Both the position numbers and the translations under genes were made by a program. The notes under the pieces were generated by a model, which was not told where the DNA came from, did no database searches, and saw only the letters and a list, made by a program, of their open reading frames with translations. From Portulaca oleracea (lineage: Eukaryota; Streptophyta; Magnoliopsida; Caryophyllales; Portulacaceae), in NCBI GenBank assembly GCA_029582165.1, contig CM055877.1, forward strand, positions 37,912,249 to 37,976,248: DNA of 64,000 bases. Reading direction: 5' to 3'. This document shows, piece after piece, positions 23,301-38,300 of this stretch. Numbering within the stretch: the stretch's first letter is position 1; each line of letters starts with the position of its first letter.

Positions 23301-26300
23301 TTGACAAGAAAATTAATAATATCCTTTGGGACGGTGCTATCACGCCATCCATCGGATAAGATTGAACAACCCTTTTCTGCCCATTCCTTCTTATGCTCTA
23401 ACGTCTCTTGCTCTGTGTCCTCCACTTCTTTCTTGAGGAGAGGAATTCTCAAGTCATACATGGAAGGTGGTTTAAATCCAGGGCCAAATTGAGCGGTAGA
23501 TTCACCCATAGTAGCAAAACTCTCATACATGGCTGCATGAAATGGAATCCCCGAACCATAAAACCTCTTAGCAATGTCTTAACAAACCTTACCTCTAAGT
23601 TGCTTCTTGCATAATTCATTCATTGTTCTTTGCCTTCCTTTGTCCATTTTCCCCTTTACAACATTTGCCACCTTTTTAGTGACAAAATAAGTCCATTGGC
23701 CCCTTTTTGCTTGGTTGCTTAGCCTTGGACATGCTAGCATGCCCCTTTTGCCCAACTACTTCAACATCATCTTCAGTTTCATCCTCATCATCATCACTGA
23801 TAATAAACTCTTGTTGTTTAAGTGCACTTTCAGCCTCCTTGCTTTGTTTTTTAAATTCTATATAATCTTGCATTTCTTGTACAACATGTGGGGGAGCTTT
23901 TCGGCAAGCAATCGTATTCCAATATCCACCGGCTAAATGTTGTTTCACCCGAGCGACTCCCCCCGAGGTCTTATGTCCACAAAAGCTGCAATAGAATACA
24001 CTTATATTGTTTTCACCCCGCCTTGCATACTTCCATACCGGATCATTAGATTTAGCGGAGGTTGTACCACTCTTAAAACCACCTTCCCCCATCATAACTG
24101 GAGACACTCAGCCCAAACTCACTGACTAATAAATCAATAAACTGAAAATGAAAAAGAGAACTGAGAGCAACCAAATTAAAGAGCATCCATGAAATTAAGT
24201 CTTAACCCCATGAGTTAGAATAGAGAAGAAAACAACAGTGCATAATTCAAACCCCCAACAAGCAAAAATGGAGCAAACAGAGAGCATTCAAGAACATGGA
24301 AAAAAGGAAGCATCCCCAAAATGGAGCAAACAGAGAGCATATAAGAACAACATCAACCCAGAAGACAACAGTGCATAATCAAGCCCAGAAAATTCAAATA
24401 GTTAAAGAAGAGGGGAACCTAGAAAATTCAATGCCCAGAAAATTCGAATGGTTGAAGGGGAACCTAGAAAATTTGAATGGAAAAAAGGATGATGAAGAAG
24501 AAAAGAGCAGCAACCCAGAAACAAAAAAAAAAAGGAAGAACAATAGAAGAAACAAGAATGAAGAAAAGAGCAGCAAGCCAGCAACCCAAAAAAAGAAAAA
24601 AAAAAAAAGGATGAAGAAGAAGAACAATGAACAATGAATGAATTATGCAAGAAGCAACTTAGAGGTAAGGTTTGTTAAGACATTGCTAAGAGGTTTTATG
24701 GTTCAGGGATTCCATTTTGATGCAGCCATGTATGAGAATTTTGCTACTATGGGTGAATCTATCGCTCAATTTGGCCCTGGATTTAAACCACCTTCCATGT
24801 ATGACTTGAGAGTTCCTCTCCTCAAGAAAGAAGTGGAGGACACAGAGCAAGAGATGTTAGAGCATAAGAAGGAATGGGCAGAAAAGGGTTGTTCAATCTT
24901 ATCTGATGGATGGCGTGATAGCACCGTCCCAAAGGATATTATTAATTTTCTTGTCAATTCTCCAAAAAGCTCGGTCTTTCATAAATCAATGGATGTCTCC
25001 GAAGTTGTGAAAGGATGCTGACCTTTTGTTTAAGGTTCTTGATGGGACGGTGGAAGAGATAAGAGAGCCAAATGTGGTCCAAGTAGTGACCGATAATGCG
25101 TCTAACTATGTTAAGGCAGGTAAGTAGCTACAACTAAACAATTTCTATTTTTAAGCACATTTATTTGTTTCATTTTAAAATATTTATTATCAATTTATGT
25201 AGGAAAATTATTGATTGCCATGAGGCCGCATCTCTTTCGGACTCCATGTGCTGCACATTGCATTGACCTCATGTTGGAAGATATTGGAAAAAAATATTCC
25301 AAAGGTCAAGACTGCTATTTCGAAGAGTATGACTATCAATGCCTATATACATAATTCCGTTGGCTTTATCAACTTGATGAGGTGATTTACCAATCAAAGA
25401 AACTTGCATAGACCAGCCATCACAAGATTTGCTACATCATTCATCACCATTTCCTCTATCCATAAACAAAAGAATAATTTGAGGAAGATGGTGACATCTC
25501 AAGAATGGGGCACTAGCAAATGGTCAAAGGAGTCCGGGGGCAAGAAGATTGCAACTTATATCTTGCAAGAGATATAAGTTGACATGTCCCCTTGTCAAGG
25601 TTCTTCGCTTGGTTGATGGAGACAAAAAGCCCGCTATGGGTTATATTTATGAGGCTATGGATAGAGCGAAGGAAACTATTATGAAAAGCTTTCAAAAGAA
25701 GAAAGAGCACTATGAGAAGACAATTGATTACATTGACAAAAGATGGGAATGTCAACTTCACCCACCTCTTAATGCGGCGGGATACGTCTTGAGTCCGACA
25801 ATCTTTTATTCAAATCGAGAAGCAAACGAAGGATGTAACGAAGTGATGGATGGTTGCATCGCTAGAATGATTCCCGATATTGAAACCCAAGACAAGATTA
25901 TGCTTGAGTTGCCCCTATACAAAATGAGGAAGGCCTCTTTGGAAAACCAATGACAAAAAGGTAACGCAATCTGTCATCTCCCGGTAAGAAACTATTTCTT
26001 AATTTAAACTTAGGTTCTATTCATCATTTCTAAATTACATAGCATCTACTAGCTTAGTACCTAGTTGCTTATTATAACTTACACTTATTTTCCTAAATAG
26101 CCGAATGGTGGAGTGCATATGGATCCGCCACACCAAATTTGTGAAAGTTTGCTGTTAGGGTCCTTAGCCTTACATGTAGTGCATCGGGATGTGAGAGAAA
26201 TTGGGGTGTTTACGAACATTTAAGTTAGATCTTCAAAATGCTATTTAATTTGTAGAAATTTTAATTATTGAAATTTAAACTAAGCAAATAACCAATTTTT

Positions 26301-29300
26301 ATGTACTTTCTCAACAATTTCAAACCAAAAAGAGAAATAGGCTAGCACAATCTCGATTGAATGATTTAGTTTTTGTTAAGTCAAATCGTGCATCAAAGCG
26401 CTGTCGCCAGGAGAGTGGTAGAGATCCCATCCTCTTGATTGAAATTGATGAGAGCAACAAATGGTTGCTTGGAAGGATGGAAGATGAAGAGGATGATGAT
26501 GATCTTGTGTTTGAGGATGATAACTTGACTTGGGCTGGCGTTGCTGAAGCTAGTGGGGCAAATGAGTCCCGTTATAGATTTAGGCATGGATCCTCCACTC
26601 AATCTATTATAAGGGACAAGGGAAAAGGAAAAGCTCCCATAAATGCCTCTAGTTCCAAATCTTCACGTGCTAGATTTCAATTAATTGATGAAGAATTTGA
26701 AGAGGAAGAGGACATTGAGGATGTTGAATTCGTGGATGATGATGAGAATGATAATGAGGATGCTTGGAATGTAGTGCTGGATGATGACGATGATTCTGAG
26801 AGATTGTCATTTTAGCTATTAGACAGACTCTAGGGCTGCTAGGCCTTAAGATTATGCTGCTACTTTGCTTAGTGCGTTGTGTTTTCTAGGTTTGCTTTAA
26901 ATGACTATGCTTGTTTTATCTCTTCAGAAGATTATTTTAGTGATATATCGTATGTTAAGACTATTTGCGTGATTTTTCGTCGTATTACTTGTGTATAATC
27001 CATTAATTGATGCCATTTTTGAGCTTATTATGTGAAAATATAACTTCTATGTGATTTTGAGACAAAATGGCGCTTTCTTGCGCCTCGTGTCCGCCCCGAA
27101 AACCCGGTTCAGTTCGACCCGGAAAAAAGCGGGTATGGTCATAAAATTTCGGTCCGAATTTTTACATTGACCGAAAATTTGAACATAATATTTTCCAATT
27201 TTCTATTGTCCGAACCCAGTTTAAACCCGAATTTATGCTTGTCTGATTGGTCCGACCCGGAAAATGTTCCAAAAAACTGGGTATTGGACATCAAGTTTTC
27301 ATCCGATGTCCGATTCGTCCGAACCCGAATTGACCCGGACCCGTATTTTTGACAGCCCTAAGATTGAATCTTATCTTTCAAGAAGTTTGTTGCTAACATG
27401 TTGGTGTCAATGTTGTGCCGGTGTCTGATCAATATGGATAGTTTTTAGTTGATGAATATCTGCTCTTGGGTTCTTGATCTTAATCAACGATTCAATACCC
27501 ATGTAAAAGTGAAAAGAAACGTTTTTTTTTTCTTTTATTTAGATATTTGATCAGGGAAGCAACTTAACAGTTACATCTTTCACATGTTTTTTGCTTCGCT
27601 AATTTCGTCCAACAATCTTTGATCAAGCTTATTACTTGCCCGTTTCGTGCGTTACTCGATCGTGTATGTAACCCTAATTAACCAATTGAATGATTGAATA
27701 AGGCATGGAGTGTGGATTTCGTAAATCTGTCTTCATCTGGAAAATTTTAGTGTCAATTGAGTATTTTGCTGCAAGCTTGCTTCATGTTCTCACAACAACG
27801 CCATATGAAATGTTTTGTATTTGGGAGAAGAAAAAATCGGCATTCTTCCTTCTCTGGTTTGATCATCTGTTGTGTCAATCTATTGCAGTTTATTGTGTTG
27901 TTTTATCTTTTTTGATTTTAAGCCCCCAAATGCAGGTGATGGCCGGGTCCCACTTTTGCTGTCACTTGGTCTACTAACGGTTGGTATTTGTTGGTTTTTT
28001 TTTTTTTTTTTTTGTTTTTTGTGGAGGGAGTTGGTATTATTAGTTGACCGAAGGATTGATTTGTTGTTTGAAATAGACATTAAAGTCTTTTCTTTTCTAT
28101 TATGTTTTCTTGTACAGACGTTGACCGAAGGATTTGCAATGATTGGTCGTTTGGGTAGGGTAAGTCAGCTTGGAACTTTAATTGTACTGTGAAGATCTGA
28201 TTCTGAAGTTCTATTGATCGGATAGTGAAGTTACAAGTTATCATCCTCTTGCTTTGTTCCAGGGACAATCTTATACGCCGGCAAAAATGCCACCCAAGCC
28301 TCTTGTGTTATGGGCTTATGAGGTCATAACATGGAAAGTTCATTGCCCCTTTGTATTCCTAATTTTTGTTGCTTCAACTCATGTTTTTGGTGTGACAAAT
28401 AATTGCAGGGTTCCCCCTTCTGCAAAATTGTGCGTGAAGTACTAGTGGAATTGGAATTGCCTCACATTCAACGCAGGTATTCTGCATATACAATACCTTA
28501 GCGTTTTGAACCGTGTTTTCTTACCATTATTTGTGTCATCCTCATTCTGGATTGTGTTCACTACGTTCATTACTGAGTTGCTTGTTTCCACATTCATGAT
28601 TATATGCATTTCTGATTTTATCAGATGGAGCCCTCTGCATTTAAAAAAAAAAACTATTTTTTGTGGGAGTGTTTTATCACATTGGAGTCCCTGGCAAGTG
28701 ATAGATTAAGCTTTGAGATACCAAAGGTCTCAGGTTACAAATCATGTGAATCAGGGCACTATGCACTACAACAAAACAGGGCTTTAGCGGCATTTATAAA
28801 TGCTGCAATAGCCTACCCCAGCAAATAAATAAATGTCGCTAGAGGCAGTGTCGCTATTGTCGCGATAGCCTTGGACAACATTTATTGTATTTGCTGGGGT
28901 AGGCCTAATTAAATGCTGCTAAAGGCCCTTTGTTTCAACAACACTAATTAGCATACATTTATCCAATAATTAATATAAATTCAAAACTAAACAAATTCTA
29001 GGAAATGGAAAACGTAAATTTCTCCAAAATAACTCGAAATTTCTCATAAATTGTGTCCAAATATTTCAAATCCAACCAAAAATAATGGGTTTGTTGTCAG
29101 TTTACAACCCAACACATCAACATCGTCCATAAGCCAAACAACCAAAAATGGCCAACATCCGATCTAAGATATGAAACCATATTAAACTATATTGTCTTCC
29201 AGATTATCACTTCATCCGTACTCATGTCAATTTGATGCGCATGATCCTGGTTGGTTGGCAGTTGAACGGGATGTTCATTCCTTCTCTGCTTCTTAGCTTC

Positions 29301-32300
29301 AGATTGAGCAACTTTAATGAGGCATTTAATGAGAACCCTTAATCAAACCAAAATGAAGACAAAGTAATGTGTTTTTAATCACAGAGAAGAGAGCAAGCAA
29401 ACAGCAGACTGTGCTGTTGATTTAAATCAGTACTATTATTCACAGAGAAGAGAACCCATTTGAAATGTACAACCTGACAGTACTGGACTAGATAAATGAG
29501 TTAAATCCAAGACAAGTCCAAGAAACTTACAAAGATTAGGACTCTGACTCTGACTCTGACTTACAAGAAACTTACAAAGAAACTTACAAAGAAACTTATA
29601 AGGGTTGTTAAGTGGAGAAACACCCTTTGGTGCATATCAGGCAAGGATGCAATACGGTATCGGCCAGAGCTAATTGCTGCAAACTTTGAACACATTCTAG
29701 ACATCTTTCCATGAAGCATGTTGCAAAGGCAAGTAAAGGTGGGATGAAAAGACAGAACAAACAAGGTGGATGGGAACCTTGAAGAGACTAGCGTGAGTAC
29801 TTCAAACCAATTCCCCCACCCTTGAACTTTTGTGGTTCTCAGACAATGTTCGATTATGATCAAGCAATGTCACCACAGAGCAAATGTTTCTCAGACATAT
29901 ATAAACCATTTGAAACCACAAAAGTGATTAAACACAATTGATGTTGTGCTCTTTTTCAAACCTCCTGTAGTTTATCTTTCCTTTCTCTCCGATGAATACA
30001 CATCAAACTAAGTTAGGTTGTTATCCCCTATGAACACAGTCAGTCATCAAGAACGATTCTATGCAGCAAAACTAAAGAAACAACATTTGAGCCCTGAATA
30101 CCATAATTGCACCATATTCACCCTGATATATCTTGGGGCAAGATACTATTTATGCACCTATTTCTATAGAAAATTTAATGACCAATTTCTATAGAAAACT
30201 CAATGACCTTTTTCTTGCTCATATAAGCCGATAATTGTCATTAAGAGCTTGTATCATCAGATACCAAGCCATGCCAACAAAATAATCTCCAAAATGTAAT
30301 TCAAATCAGTACTATATTTTCTAAAACAAAGGATAACCACCAACTCACATTATGCATGATCTGATCTGGATTTATAGCAAAAATGAGAACTTACTTGGCA
30401 ATTAGGCTAGCTCTAGACTTGGGAAAAAGAAACCTTCCTTTGATGTCTCGATTTTTTAGGAAGACTAGACCCGTTGTTGACCTACAAAACAAGTAAGAAC
30501 AAAAACATCCTTAAATAATCATAATTATATATGCTAGTTTAAGTAACAAATAAAAAAAATTAACAACTTACGTTTCCATCTCCATAAACGGATGAACTGG
30601 ATGGTGTAGAGTTCTCCATAGGCCTTTTAGTGATAATGGCCCTTAACATTGCTAGTTCGGCTTATTAGCTCCTACAAAAATATAGATTTCAATCATACAC
30701 ATACAAAGTCATCCAACTTTAAACACATCAACATTCAACATCTCATATCAGACTTATAAATTTCTACTGAAAAGATACAATGTGATTCATTAATAAATAT
30801 GTAATTTGGCCCCAAGGAAACTCAGAAAGGGCTCCTCAGTCCTCCCTTATCAATGTCAATAATCAGACTCAGTACTAAAATCTCATTTCTTCAAAGGAAA
30901 TTGAGGACCAAAAATCAAGGAAAAGTGATAGCTGAAATGGTCAGGGAAAATCAGCATCACAACAAGGCAACTAGATTAGTACCACCCATACCTTGCCAAT
31001 GTCATCATGCAACATAAAAAGGGTCAGAAACCAAACCTTGGGGAAGAACTCATCATCATCACAAACAACGGCAATGCCCCCATGACTTCAACCTTTAGTG
31101 ACAATCCCTTCGTGTTGAAAAAGCAATAATTGAGAAACTATGTTCGTGCTTACTGTAGCTTCCTTAGATTTTTCATCCATTGGTGCTGGCTGAGTCTTTT
31201 GATTTTTGTGAGTACCCACAAAGACGTGAGCTCTAGAGGGCTCCACCCCATCAACAGTCTATCTAATAAGGCATAAAAAATAAATATGTAATTGATTAAA
31301 AAGAAGCAAAATATACAACCAACCAAAACCAAATAGTAAATATTATTACAAACTTGCTCTGCAAATATACGAGCGAAACTTTTGGATCCCGCTCTATGCA
31401 TCATAACTTGCTTAGAACGACTTTCAATATTTCTCTCACTTCGCCTCTGGATACATAAATCTATCAAAACCGGTAAAAATAAATAACAAATTCAAATAAT
31501 CCAAATTCAAATTACCTTTCCCTGAATAGAACTCCAATGTGTTACCAAAGATATCCATTGATCTCGAGGCACACAATTAGGTCTATGATCATTGATAATA
31601 GTAATCACACTTACACTTCCAAAATGTGGCTCATAGTTATCAGATTTCAGTTCACACTTATAGTTGCTCCCTGTCCTCCCTATCGAGCTTAGCACATAGT
31701 TTTCCGCTCGTCCATTAGGAATAATGAACTTCGACTACGGAATAAAGATTAATAATAAGTGTAAAAAATTGTATCATTTTCAATGGCATAAATTTTTTTG
31801 GTTAAATCAATATACCTTAACAATTTGAAGATCTTTTTTCCCTTCTTTGGAAAAATATGATAAGGAGCATAACATGGGATTTCTAGCCATTGTACCCAAA
31901 AACGATGCAAGAACATATGCTTCTTCATCAATTGGCTGCCACCTTTTATTCCACTTCACATTAATTCTTTTTTCGTTTGGTTGATTCCAAATATGAGCCA
32001 TCAAAGTAGGACCCCTTTGTATCTTTATTGAAGTGCCTGGTTAACTCAAAGGAAAATTCAAATGGGTGATTCCAAATGTTTGTAACATATTACTTCATTG
32101 AGCCGAAATTGGACAGATTTTGAGGTCCAATTAACAAAAACATGCCCAGTTAACTCAAAGGAAAATTCAAAGAAGGAAAGATTAACTGTGGTTGTTTTGC
32201 AATTTTTCAAAAGCATGCCCAGTTGCCCACACTAACTGAACCCCAAAAAAAAAGTGAATGGAAAGCATGGTGACTGATCCAGTTTCTAAAAAATTTAGTA

Positions 32301-35300
32301 ACATAATTAAATTATATATCACCATCAACTTATACAATACAGGGGACCCACATTTTGATTTAGCGTTGCAATTATATATCTTCACCAAATTTCGGTAATT
32401 TCACAGAAGCCACATGAAGAAGAGTACAAAACAAATATAGCCACATGAAGAAGAGAACAATAACAAATTCAAATAATCCAAATTCAAATCAACTTGTAGT
32501 AGATTACATATGAAAGTCAAGCAAGCACCAATACACACAACATAAAGTCAAGCAAGCACCGTATGAAACATCTAGCAATCCACAAATTCAAATAAAGCAA
32601 GCACAAAGAAACCTAAGAACATACAATAACTCAGATATCCAATTAACAACTTGACAATTAAAAAAGTCATATACATATGAAAGCAAATACAAAGTCATAT
32701 ACATATGAAAACAAATACACACCACATAAAATAAATTGAATATCACAAGAATCATAAAACTAGCATATTTATTACTTCATCTGCAATGTTATTTTCAGGA
32801 CCGTCACAAGCACTACCTTGAGTATCAATATTTGAAGCCATACTTTGCATCAATTGAGAAGTGCTATTATTTTGAACTTGAACATCTACTGTGCGTGGTC
32901 TCCTGTTTCTCCCCATTATAACCTGGAAGACAATTTTAGAACACGTTAAAATTCATTGATCTAAGAAATTATACAAAGAAAAATCGCATAAAAGAGACAA
33001 TATACAAATTCAAGAGCCATTCTCATCATCTTCATCATCTTCCGGCACATCGTCTACATATATCCTCTCAGTAGAAATGGAAATATCAATTTCAGCATCC
33101 GTAACTTCTTCAATGCTAGCTATGTGAGATTCATCAGTCAAGCAAACGGGAAGATCTTCTTGCATATGATAATTATCTTGCACATCATTTTGTCCTAAAT
33201 CATATATGTCCCTAGGCTTCAAAGGTTTTAGGCACAAACCACTCAGGTTCTCTCCGATCTTGAACATAAATAACTTGCTCAACTTGAGATGGAAACACAA
33301 ATGGCTCATCATGTAATCTATGGCCAGTGTGTATTAAGTGATGAAAATTCTCTAATACATATCCTAACCCATCTATCTTTATTCCTCTCCCCTGAGTCAC
33401 ATCCACCCATTCGCATTTGAACAAAATAACCTTAGACACCCCATAATAATCTAACTCAATAATGTCAATAATGCGTCCGTAATAGATGACATCTCCTAGC
33501 ATTGGCCTTTGTAACGTGGTTTGTAAGACCTCGGTTTTTATCGTTCTCCTCAGGGAGCTGGCGGCCTTGGTCATAGGAACTAGGTCAATGGTCGCGTCGA
33601 GATTGCTAAGGTAAGGATATCGGTTTAAAAAGATCACAGAGCGAAAAACAAAACTAAGGTCGGTCAAGGAATGGAAAATGGGCTTCAGAGGTTTTTCGGG
33701 ATGCAAACGGGGATGAGGAAATGGGTTTTGCAACAAGGGAATAACAAGAAGGGAGAGTCAAGTGGTAATTCCGTTAGAAAATACCCACCGGGCTTCCTCT
33801 TTCAAAGATAGTCCGGATTAACTTCCCCAAAGTCCATCGACAGACCTGGGGGTTAATGAAACGGAATTTCCTAGTTAGTTTCTATTCGCTTTCGCGAACT
33901 AGAATACTAACTATCCCAATTCCTACCTTCCAACACAAGTGTTGGTTGTATTCGGGATGCTTTCGCACCCAAATACATCCCACTTGAGGGAAGGATAGGA
34001 GTGGGAAATTGATTTCCCAACTAATTACTCACTAATATTGCTAACCCAAACCTAATCACCCATTCACACCCTTAATTACCCCCTAACCCATAGGGTTTCT
34101 AGCCACTAATCATGATAAAAACTAAGCTAACAACATCCAAACCAAACCTAAACATGATTTCTAACATCAAACAACCATAAACAAGCAAGAACAATGAAAT
34201 AGCAAGCAAAGCAATTAAGAATCAGCAAAGTAATTAGCAAGGTAATTAATAAAAGAGTTAAGGGAAGAGAATACTTATCAAAATGCTGCAGATGAACAAA
34301 GGAAAGCAATAAAAAGATGATCCAACAATCTTTCAATTGTTTGAATACCCAAATCTTCAATAACCACAAACCCTAGAATAAATCTCTCTCTAATCTCCCT
34401 CTAATCTCTCTCTAAAATCCCTAATTACAAGCTGGAAAAATTGTCTAAGTCTATCCCTAGATGCCCCCTAAGAAATCGTCAACAAGGAGTATATATATAC
34501 AAGGCAAAATTGTTGGCCAAAACGCAGCACTTCAAGCCGAAAACACGCGCAGGACATAGGGAGACCGTGGCCACGGTCAAGGAGACCGTGGTCACGGTTT
34601 CGTTCTGTCCAGCGAAATCTGTATGGCGATTTAGGGCAGACAAGTTTTCGCTTCTTCGCACCGTCGTGGCTACGGTCTCCCAAGACCGTGGCCACGGTAT
34701 TGCTCGGCCACTTCTTCCCTTAGACAAGTCATGAACCCACCGTGGCTACGGTCAACTTGACAGTGGCCACGGTCTAGCTCGGCTCCCATTACTTCTGGGC
34801 GTAGCGGGTGCTACGCCATTCGTGGCGGGTGCTACGCTTCGGCTTTCCTTCCCTTTGTTCTTCCTTCTTTCCGAAGCATGTAACACTCGATCCGAGGGTC
34901 GTAGCATGCGTTACTTCACTAATTGGCACCAAAGGTTGGGAGTGTGGTCCCGGGTCGACTCTGGCTCGGTTTCCGGTCTGGCTCGGCTCGGGAAAACACT
35001 GAAAAAGCTATAAAAAGGCCCGTTTTGCAACGTTTTCGGGTGAAAACTCCAAAATCTACAAAAATACCAAAAACACATTAAAAGTTATTAAAATAGACCA
35101 CGAAACGAGTTAAAAGCCTAAGGATTTATGCGGTATTTAGACACAAAATTGGGTCTAAACACCCTTCTATCCTTACAACTTGAGTAGCTTTGTGTTCTAG
35201 CAACAACTATAACCCCACTATTTTGGGTAGTCATGTCCCTGTCATGGGATACTGTTCTAAAGCGATACCCGTTGTTGACATCAAAGCTATGGAATCTTCT

Positions 35301-38300
35301 AGCAATAAAATTTGGGCCACTGGCTAATAATTTGATCTTAGTTGTAACCCGCTCATCAACCAAACCTTCCGAGCTTTTGACCTAAGTCAATATCCAAGGA
35401 AAAAAAATTTATTAGTCAAGGAAAATGAACATATTGACAAAATTATTTTACAAGCATCGTACTCTCTTTTACATACATATTCCTTTAACCAATCTTCGAA
35501 CCCTTCATTATGCATACTCTCCCTTTAACGAACAGTTGGACGTCTTCGACGTGTACGTGTTGTTCTATTAATATGAAGCATGTGTACTCTGCGCATTAAA
35601 TCAAAGGAAATAAGCATCGTATTGACAAAACTATTTCACAAGCATCGTACTCTCTTTTACATATATATTCCTTTAACCAATCTCCGAACCTTCATTATGC
35701 ATACTCTCCCTTTCACGAACAGTCGGACGCCTTCGACGTGTTGTTCTATTAATATGAAGCATGTGTACTCTGCGCATTAAATCAAATGAAATAAGCTCGC
35801 TATAAGGCTAATAAATTTCTTGAACAATATTTTTTCAAAAGCTTACTTCCTCAAAGATTAAAGATTTGCATCTTCGTAGTTGAAAAGCACATATCGTTGT
35901 GCTTGCTTCCACATCATTTCATCCATTCGAAATCCAACGCTACCCCCATAGGTTACCCCTCTAGTCGGAAAGAGACATGACTCATCTCCTTCATAGCCCT
36001 TAGACGCATTATTTCGAGATTGGTTTCTAGGCCCCATCTCTCTTAAATATCTTGAACAAAAAGCAAGACATTCTTCAGCCAAATATGTCTGTGCCATAGA
36101 ACCCTCAACTCTTGCTGGATTGCGTACATAAGATTTGAAATCTTTGAGGCGCCTATTATAAAAGGAAAACAGAGTTTAAAAATATCAAATATACGTGCAT
36201 AACAAATATGAAATATTTTTTTTTTATAAAAAAAGTGAATATTTTACCTCTCAGTTGAATACATGCTTCGATATGTCATAGGCCCCGCGACCTTAGTTTC
36301 ATATGTTAAATGGACAACCAAGTGAACCATCATCGTAAAGAATGAGGGCAAAAATATCTTCTCTAGGCAACAAAGAACTCTCGCAGCCTTTACCTCAAGC
36401 ATGTCAAGTTCATCAACACGCAAGGTTTTGTCGCGCAGAACTCGAAAAATGGTACAAAGTTCTTTTAGAATAGATACGACCTTTGCATCCAAATTTCCTC
36501 TTAATGCAACCGGAAGCGTATGTTGCATAAGCACATGATAGTCATTGCTTTTAAAGCCTGATAAAGTCTTATGCTTTTGAACACATCGAGAGATATTAGA
36601 AGTATATCCATCTGGAAATCGTACATTCTCTAAAGTCTCATAAAAGAACTTCTTCGCCTGCACTATATCAAAACAAGTCAAGGCAAATATGTTCTCTCAC
36701 CATGCCTTTGGGGCCATAACCTCCTTATCCCCAACTTTTTAATGTCACGACGAGCTTTAAGGTTGTCCTTTGACTTACTACCAATATTTAACAAGGTGCT
36801 AGTAAAGTTCTCACATACATTCTTCTCAACATGCATCATGTCAAGATTGTGACACACCAAATTGTCCTTCCAATAAGGAAGATAAAAAGATATGCTCCTT
36901 TTTTTCCATGTATTGTCTGGGACACCATTAATGTCACCATTTATTTTACCAAATGTCAAGTCAATATTCTCCAATTGCTCCAACACTTGTGCTCTAGATG
37001 GTGGCTTACATGTCGCCACGTCATTTAGAAATCGTTGATGTCCCATAAAACAGAACTTACCACTATGTTTGAGTCTCATGGAACAAGTATTTAAGTTACA
37101 TGAAGGACATCCAAATTTTCCATGCACACTCCACCCAGATAAGTTTCCTAATGCTGGAAAATCATTTATTGTCCACTTAAGAGCAGCGTGCAATTGAAAA
37201 ACCTGGCGATCATTTGCATCATGGTAGGAACAACATGCCTGATTCTATCAACTCCTCAATAAGAGGTTGCAGATAGAGATCAATGTCATTTCCTGGTGCT
37301 TTTGGACCCGGAATGAGCAATGACAAAATAAAATTCTCTCTTTTCATGCATAACCATGGTGGCACGTTATATGGTATTAAGAAGACAGGCTAAACACTAT
37401 ACTTGCTATCTTGTCTACCGAATGGGTTGAAACCATCACTTGAAAACCCCAATCTGACATTTGAGGTTCGGTGGCAAAATTGGAGTGTAAAGAATCAAAG
37501 TGTCTCTAAGCCTCAGAGTCTGCTGGATGCCTTAGAACTCCGTCCTTGCGCCCTTTCTCATGCCATACCATGTCTTTTGCCATTTGGGACGACATGAACA
37601 ACCTTTGGAGCCTTGGCTTTAGGGGAAAATAGCGCAACACCTTTGCAAGAATCAACTTCTTCCTCCTTTTTGCAGTCAATACATTCTCTTCCAACTTGTC
37701 TTTATCTTCTTTCCATCAAACTTTACACTCCGTTACATTAGCATCATCTTTCCAAAACAACATACAGTCATTGGGGCATGCATCTATCTTTTCATATTTG
37801 AGACCCAATCCTTCGATGATTTTTCGTGATTCATTCATAGAACTAGGTAAAGTCTCACCTTCTGGTAGAGCATCCTTCAATAACTTCAACAACTCATTAA
37901 ATGACTTAAGACCATCCAAAACGACATTTGATATTGTATAAATGTAAGAAGAATGATAATGAGCTGTATTTTTCACATCTAGGATATAACTCCTTGGCAT
38001 CTCCCATTAAATGACTAAACATCCCTATATCCGGATGAGAATGCATGTTATCATTTTCTGTACCATAACTATAAGCTCCTGAGTTTGGCTCCACCCTTTC
38101 ATCTTCAACTACATTGGCTCTAGAACTTGGCCCACCACTTTCATCATGAATTGCATTAACATTATGCAACCTAGAAGAAACTCCAAATACGTCATGTAAC
38201 ATTTCTATTACATTATCATCATAATTTTCTTGGTTTGCATCAAAACTCACTGGCAACCTCGATGATGTATAATGGGATCAAAGATTGAACCTTGATCAAT

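Noticed and set aside
24296..24650. Lys/Glu-rich + frame and Phe/Ser-rich minus frames
   Set aside because: Low-complexity purine-rich spacer between the hAT copies gives open frames on both strands.
34441..35013. Several frames of 60-100 codons on both strands
   Set aside because: They fall in the palindrome cluster of a solo LTR.
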